A DNA stretch of 10,933 bases from the NCBI GenBank assembly GCA_937958665.1, contig CALGNM010000076.1:1-10933 (forward strand). Direction: 5' to 3'. Both the position numbers and the translations under genes were made by a program. Shown here in pieces: positions 7,917 to 10,933 of this stretch. Position 1 is the first letter of the stretch, and each line of letters begins with the position of its first letter. The DNA comes from an uncultured bacterium (GTDB taxonomy: Bacteria > Edwardsbacteria > AC1 > EtOH8). The notes beneath the pieces are model-generated. The model searched no databases and was not told where the DNA came from. It worked only from the letters and a program-made list of their open reading frames with translations.

Positions 7917-8927
7917 ATGGATAAAACGATTCTGGTGACCGGAGGGGCGGGGTTCATAGGTAGCAACTTCATCCGCCTGATGCTGGTGAAATATCCCGGG
8001 GGCAAGATAATCAACCTTGACAAGCTGACCTATGCCGGGAACCCGGAGAACCTGTCAGATCTGGAGGGGAACCCGAACTACAGCTTCGTCCAAGGGGACA
8101 TCTGCGATGCCAAGCTGGTGGACGAGCTTACCAAGCGGGTACAGCTGGTGGTGAACTTCGCCGCCGAGACCCATGTGGACCGTTCGGTGGACGATCCCTT
8201 TGTCTTCACCCAGACCAATGTCATAGGCACCCATGTTCTGCTGGAATATTCCCGGCGCAATGGGGTCGGATTGTTCGTTCAGATCGGAACCGACGAGGTG
8301 TACGGCAGCGTGGAGTCCGGGTCTTCGGTGGAAACCGATAAGCTTGATCCCCGCAGCCCATATTCAGCCTCCAAGGCGGCGGCCGATCTGATGGCCCTGT
8401 CCTACCATACCACCTACGGGATGGACGTCCGGGTCACCCGGTGCACCAACAATTACGGGCCCTACCAGTTCCCCGAGAAGCTGATACCGTTCTTTGTCAC
8501 CAATGCCCTGGAGGACCGGGAGCTTCCCATCTACGGGGACGGCCGCAACGTGCGGGACTGGCTGTACGTGGAAGACCACTGCCAGGCGGTGGATTTTGTC
8601 ATCAAAAATGGGCGGAGCGGGGAGGTCTACAACATCGGGGGCGGCCAGGAGATGGAGAACATCCAGATCACCGACATCATCCTCCGTGAATTGAAAAAGC
8701 CGGACAGCCTCAAGAGATACGTCAAGGACCGTCCGGGGCACGACCGGCGCTATTCGCTGGATATCTCCAAGATCAGACAGATGGGGTGGAGCCCTGGCCA
8801 TACCTTTGAGAAGGCCATCAAGCGGACCATCAAATGGTATGTGGACAACCATGAATGGTGGCGCAGGATCAAGGAGGGAAGGCGGGAATACCGGGATTTC
8901 AAGGACCGCTGGTACAAAGGAAGATAA
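7917..8927 (+). CDS. rmlB: dTDP-glucose 4,6-dehydratase
   Basis: A cytosolic extended-SDR enzyme of 336 residues converting dTDP-D-glucose to dTDP-4-dehydro-6-deoxy-D-glucose, the branch point for L-rhamnose and many deoxy- and amino-sugars. The NAD site VTGGAGFIGSNF (7-18), NFAAETHVDRS (80-90), active-site GTDEVYG (124-130, with D126-E127 acting in dehydration), Y149-x3-K153 (SPYSASKAA), RCTNNYGPYQFPEKLIP and YGDGRNVRDWLYVEDHC are all intact and at family spacing. The ATG at 7917 gives the standard N-terminus; the ribosome site is weak. Neither rmlA (thymidylyltransferase) nor rmlD (final reductase) is in the window, so the finished dTDP sugar is unknown. The next gene begins 32 bases after its stop. 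Confidence 0.95.
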   Translation: MDKTILVTGGAGFIGSNFIRLMLVKYPGGKIINLDKLTYAGNPENLSDLEGNPNYSFVQGDICDAKLVDELTKRVQLVVNFAAETHVDRSVDDPFVFTQTNVIGTHVLLEYSRRNGVGLFVQIGTDEVYGSVESGSSVETDKLDPRSPYSASKAAADLMALSYHTTYGMDVRVTRCTNNYGPYQFPEKLIPFFVTNALEDRELPIYGDGRNVRDWLYVEDHCQAVDFVIKNGRSGEVYNIGGGQEMENIQITDIILRELKKPDSLKRYVKDRPGHDRRYSLDISKIRQMGWSPGHTFEKAIKRTIKWYVDNHEWWRRIKEGRREYRDFKDRWYKGR

Positions 8928-8959
8928 CTATTCGTAAAATAATGATAAAGGTTGAGAAA

Positions 8960-10267
8960 ATGGACCTGAAGACCAAGATCGAGAAAAAACAGGCCAGGAT
9001 CGCGGTGATCGGCCTGGGTTACGTGGGCCTGCCCCTGGCGGTGGAGTTCGCCCGGGCCGGTTTCCGGGTGTACGGGATCGACCTGGACAAACGAAAGGTT
9101 GACAGCATCAGCCGGGGCAAGAACTACATCATCGACGTCAACGACCGCCAGCTGAGGGAGGTGGTCTCCCAAGGGAAGCTGTCTGCCACCACAGACTACG
9201 GGGTGCTCAAGAAATGCGATGTGGTCCATATCTGCGTGCCCACCCCCTTTACGGCCACCAAGGACCCCGATGTCAGCTATATCATCCACGCGGCCGAAGG
9301 GATAGCCCGGCACCTGCACCGGGAGATGCTGGTGGTGCTGAAGAGCACCACCTACCCCGAGACCACCACCAAGGTGGTAAAACCCATTCTGGAGAAGGGT
9401 GGGCTGAAAGCCGGACATGATTTCCACCTGGCCTTCTCGCCGGAGAGGATCGATCCCGGCAACCAGCAGTTTACTACCGCCACCACCCCCACCGTGGTCG
9501 GAGGTTACACCCCGCGTTGCGGCCAGCTGACCAAACTGGTCTACGGCCAGATTATTGACAAAATTGTGATGGTCTCCTCGCCCTCGGCCGCCGAGATGAC
9601 CAAGCTATTGGAGAACATCTTCCGCAGCGTCAACATCGCGTTGGTCAATGAGTTGGCCTGCCTGTGCGAGCGCATGGATAATGTGGACATGTGGGAGGTG
9701 GTGGACGCCGCCGCCACCAAACCCTACGGCTTCATGCCGTTCTATCCCGGACCGGGATTGGGCGGCCACTGTATCCCCATCGATCCCTACTATCTGGCCT
9801 GGAAGGCCAAGGAATATGACTTTCATACCGATTTTATAGAGCTGGCGGCCGAAACCAACGAGAACATGCCCTACCATGTGGTCAACAAGGTGATTGCCGC
9901 CTTAAGCGACCAGGGCAAGGCGGCCTCCCGGTCCAAAGTGCTGGTGCTGGGGGTGGCCTTCAAGAAGGACATCGATGACATTCGTAGCTCCCCGGCCATC
10001 AAGGTGATCGAGCTATTGCAGGGCAAAGTCAGGTCCCTGTCTTACAATGATCCATTCGTTCCGGCCTTCGCCGAGGGCGGCATCAGCATGAGGTCGGTGC
10101 GGTTGACCCCCCAGTTGCTGAAGTCGGTGGATTGCGTGCTGATCACCACCAACCATACGTCCTACGATTACCGGATGATTGTCAAAAACGCCAAGTTGGT
10201 GGTGGACACTAGGAACGCCACCAAGGGGATCAGAAGCCCAAAAGTGGTAAAAATAGGCCGAAAATAG
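8960..10267 (+). CDS. wbpA: UDP-N-acetyl-D-glucosamine 6-dehydrogenase, WbpA-like (UDP-glucose/GDP-mannose dehydrogenase family)
   Basis: An NAD-dependent four-electron dehydrogenase of 435 residues oxidising C6 of a UDP-N-acetylhexosamine to the uronic acid, feeding O-antigen or capsule synthesis. N-terminal Rossmann domain with VIGLGYVGLPLA (16-27; GxGxxG) and ICVPTP (91-96); STTYPETT (129-136); AFSPERIDPGN (158-168); central domain TKLLENIFRSVNIALVNE; catalytic C271 in GPGLGGHCIPIDPYYLAWK; C-terminal domain with LGVAFKKDIDDIRSSPA. The GHCIPIDPYYLAWK and PERIDPGN wording fits WbpA better than UDP-glucose dehydrogenase. Start at 8960 chosen for AAAGG 8 bases upstream and match to family length; an ATG at 8942 and an upstream extension into rmlB are alternatives. 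Last gene before a strong terminator. The sugar (GlcNAc versus ManNAc, WecC-type) is inferred. Confidence 0.88.
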   Translation: MDLKTKIEKKQARIAVIGLGYVGLPLAVEFARAGFRVYGIDLDKRKVDSISRGKNYIIDVNDRQLREVVSQGKLSATTDYGVLKKCDVVHICVPTPFTATKDPDVSYIIHAAEGIARHLHREMLVVLKSTTYPETTTKVVKPILEKGGLKAGHDFHLAFSPERIDPGNQQFTTATTPTVVGGYTPRCGQLTKLVYGQIIDKIVMVSSPSAAEMTKLLENIFRSVNIALVNELACLCERMDNVDMWEVVDAAATKPYGFMPFYPGPGLGGHCIPIDPYYLAWKAKEYDFHTDFIELAAETNENMPYHVVNKVIAALSDQGKAASRSKVLVLGVAFKKDIDDIRSSPAIKVIELLQGKVRSLSYNDPFVPAFAEGGISMRSVRLTPQLLKSVDCVLITTNHTSYDYRMIVKNAKLVVDTRNATKGIRSPKVVKIGRK

Positions 10268-10282
10268 ACAAGATGAGGGTTG

Positions 10283-10316
10283 AAAAAACACCCCCAATTA
10301 TGGGGGTGTTTTTTTT
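10283..10316 (+). terminator. Strong rho-independent terminator ending the nucleotide-sugar operon
   Basis: The stem CACCCCC (10289-10295) pairs with GGGGGTG (10302-10308) around loop AATTAT and is extended by an A6 tract pairing with part of the T8 tract (10309-10316). The A-tract before and T-tract after could let it work in both directions. It lies 15 bases after the wbpA stop. Confidence 0.93.
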
Positions 10317-10324
10317 ATTTACCC

Positions 10325-10353
10325 TTGACAAACCTTCCGTTTTGATATAAAAT
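10325..10353 (+). promoter_or_regulatory. Sigma70-type promoter of the export gene
   Basis: A perfect -35 TTGACA (10325-10330) with a 17-base spacer to TAAAAT (10348-10353); an overlapping TATAAA at 10346 has a 15-base spacer. Transcription would begin near 10360, separating the export gene from the precursor operon and giving a leader of about 215 bases. Confidence 0.65.
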
Positions 10354-10359
10354 ATCCAC

Positions 10360-10574
10360 AGTTTAACATTATAAGGAATAACAGGTTGCTATATTAAAGT
10401 TTGTGGCTCTTTAAGTCTGGGTTTGGGATATTAGGCTTATGGCCATGGATTTTAATATGGCGCCCACCAAGCGTTTCCGGATAATGTATTATCTGGCCGG
10501 GCGCCTCTTCAGAGCGCACCGGCTATTTTTATCCGGTCCGGCCGGAGAAAAGATCAATACAAACGGGGTCGATC
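10360..10574 (+). promoter_or_regulatory. Long structured 5' leader with terminator-like hairpin; candidate attenuator
   Basis: Successive hairpins are visible: TTAAAG/CTTTAA (10394-10399/10409-10414); ATATTA/TAATAT (10428-10433/10453-10458); CCGGATAAT facing ATTATCTGG (10477-10485/10488-10496); and a GC-rich stem CCGGGCGC (10497-10504) pairing with GCGC-A-CCGG (10514-10522) with one bulged A, followed by TATTTTTAT, which looks like an intrinsic terminator. CCGGATAA (10477-10484) is also perfectly complementary to TTATCCGG (10529-10536), so alternative folds compete. No known riboswitch class was recognised, and no clear RfaH ops sequence is seen. Confidence 0.4.
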
Positions 10575-10585
10575 ATGAAAATTAG
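10439..10585 (+). CDS. Possible 48-codon upstream ORF / leader peptide (uncertain)
   Basis: An ATG-initiated frame of 48 codons begins inside the leader, runs through the terminator-like hairpin and stops at TAG 10583-10585, just after the ATG of the export gene (10575) in another frame. The peptide starts MAMDFNMAPTKRFRIMYYLA and is basic in the middle; it resembles nothing I recognise. The ribosome site is poor (AGG 4 bases upstream). If translated it would melt the hairpin and couple to the export gene. It may equally be chance. Confidence 0.22.
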   Translation: MAMDFNMAPTKRFRIMYYLAGRLFRAHRLFLSGPAGEKINTNGVDHEN

Positions 10586-10888
10586 AATGACGATGCTGCT
10601 GCTGGTTTCCTTCCAAGCGGTCATTTGGGGCCAGCTGAGGCAGGAGCCCAAGGAAATCCCAGCCTACCGGAGTCAACCCATGATGAAGATCCAGGTGCTG
10701 GGGCAGGTAAACCGGCCGGGCATCTACTCCCTGCCGGTGATGGAACGGGCCTCCTCGGCCCTGGAGCTGGCCGGAGGGCACAACGAGCAGGGCTCCCTTC
10801 GTAACATCCAGCATATGAGGCAGGGCAAACCCATAGCCACCCTGGACCTCTATCAGTATCTGTATTTCAACCGCCAGTCGGAGAACCC
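10575..10888 (+). CDS. SLBB-domain polysaccharide export protein (Wza-like), 3' end cut by contig break
   Basis: The first 104 codons of an exported protein. It has a signal peptide (MKIRMTMLLLVSFQAVIWG, probable cleavage near residue 19-20), then from about residue 37 an SLBB (soluble-ligand-binding beta-grasp) domain: IQVLGQVNRPGIYSLP (39-54), SALELAGGHNEQGSLRNI (61-78) and DLYQYLYF (91-98). This is the pattern of outer-membrane polysaccharide export proteins related to Wza. No Poly_export (PF02563) domain precedes the SLBB in the visible part, unlike canonical Wza, where it comes first; multi-SLBB exporters with this order exist. A weak GGGG lies 6 bases before the ATG. It sits directly after nucleotide-sugar genes, as expected for a capsule or exopolysaccharide locus. 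Everything after 10888 is adapter. Confidence 0.82.
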
Positions 10889-10933
10889 AGATCGGAAGAG
10901 CACACGTCTGAACTCCAGTCACCGAATACGATC
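10889..10933. other. Illumina TruSeq-type adapter remnant (not genomic)
   Basis: Begins AGATCGGAAGAGCACACG, the universal start of the TruSeq index adapter, and continues through the conserved adapter into index CGAATACG and the ATC that follows the index. It is the inverted copy of positions 1-46, one base shorter. The export gene is interrupted here by sequencing artefact, not by a real insertion. Confidence 0.97.

Noticed and set aside
10554-10922. Minus-strand ORF starting MTGVQTCALPI at the right end
   Set aside because: The N-terminus is translated Illumina adapter, a known contaminant peptide; the remainder is antisense to the SLBB gene.

Overview
The window is a GC-rich bacterial contig bounded at both ends by library-adapter sequence: positions 1-46 and 10889-10933 are reverse complements of each other and match the Illumina TruSeq adapter carrying one 8-base index. 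Both ends are therefore technical breaks, and the two outermost genes are cut. The genes suggest an uncultured, diderm (outer-membrane-bearing), probably anaerobic bacterium: an MCE/MlaD-type lipid-transport protein, a Wza-like SLBB export protein and Rnf-like redox proteins with many iron-sulfur motifs. The MlaD C-terminus resembles those of the Bacteroidetes/FCB group. That assignment is an impression from protein style, not a phylogeny.

Region 1 (47-3626, minus strand) reads as one operon from a consensus promoter at 3666-3694. In transcription order it holds an RnfE-like membrane protein, an RnfA-like membrane protein (4-base overlap), a polyferredoxin related to RnfB, a PAP2-type phosphatase and an MlaD/MCE protein. 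The E-A-B order matches the tail of classical rnfCDGEAB operons, but C, D and G are absent here. By eye, three of the four membrane cysteines that hold the Fe-S cluster in RnfA/RnfE are replaced, and the RnfB-like protein lacks the usual N-terminal membrane helix. This reduced, altered Rnf-like module linked to envelope-lipid genes is the most unusual content of the window.

Region 2 (3690-5160) starts at a compact divergent promoter region with an inverted repeat. It then encodes a secreted DUF4139-family protein on the plus strand.

Region 3 (5203-5394) is a tRNA-Ser(GGA) gene with its own near-perfect promoter and encoded CCA.

Region 4 (5486-10316) is a plus-strand nucleotide-sugar cassette: GDP-mannose 4,6-dehydratase and a GDP-4-keto-6-deoxymannose reductase (together giving a GDP-6-deoxyhexose, probably GDP-D-rhamnose), an RmlC-like 3,5-epimerase, dTDP-glucose 4,6-dehydratase, and a WbpA-like UDP-N-acetylhexosamine 6-dehydrogenase. 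A strong intrinsic terminator closes it. Region 5 (10325-10888) has a new promoter, a roughly 215-base structured leader with a terminator-like hairpin and a possible 48-codon upstream ORF, and the start of an SLBB-domain polysaccharide export gene that runs off the contig. Regions 4 and 5 together look like the start of a capsule, O-antigen or exopolysaccharide locus: precursor synthesis first, export next.
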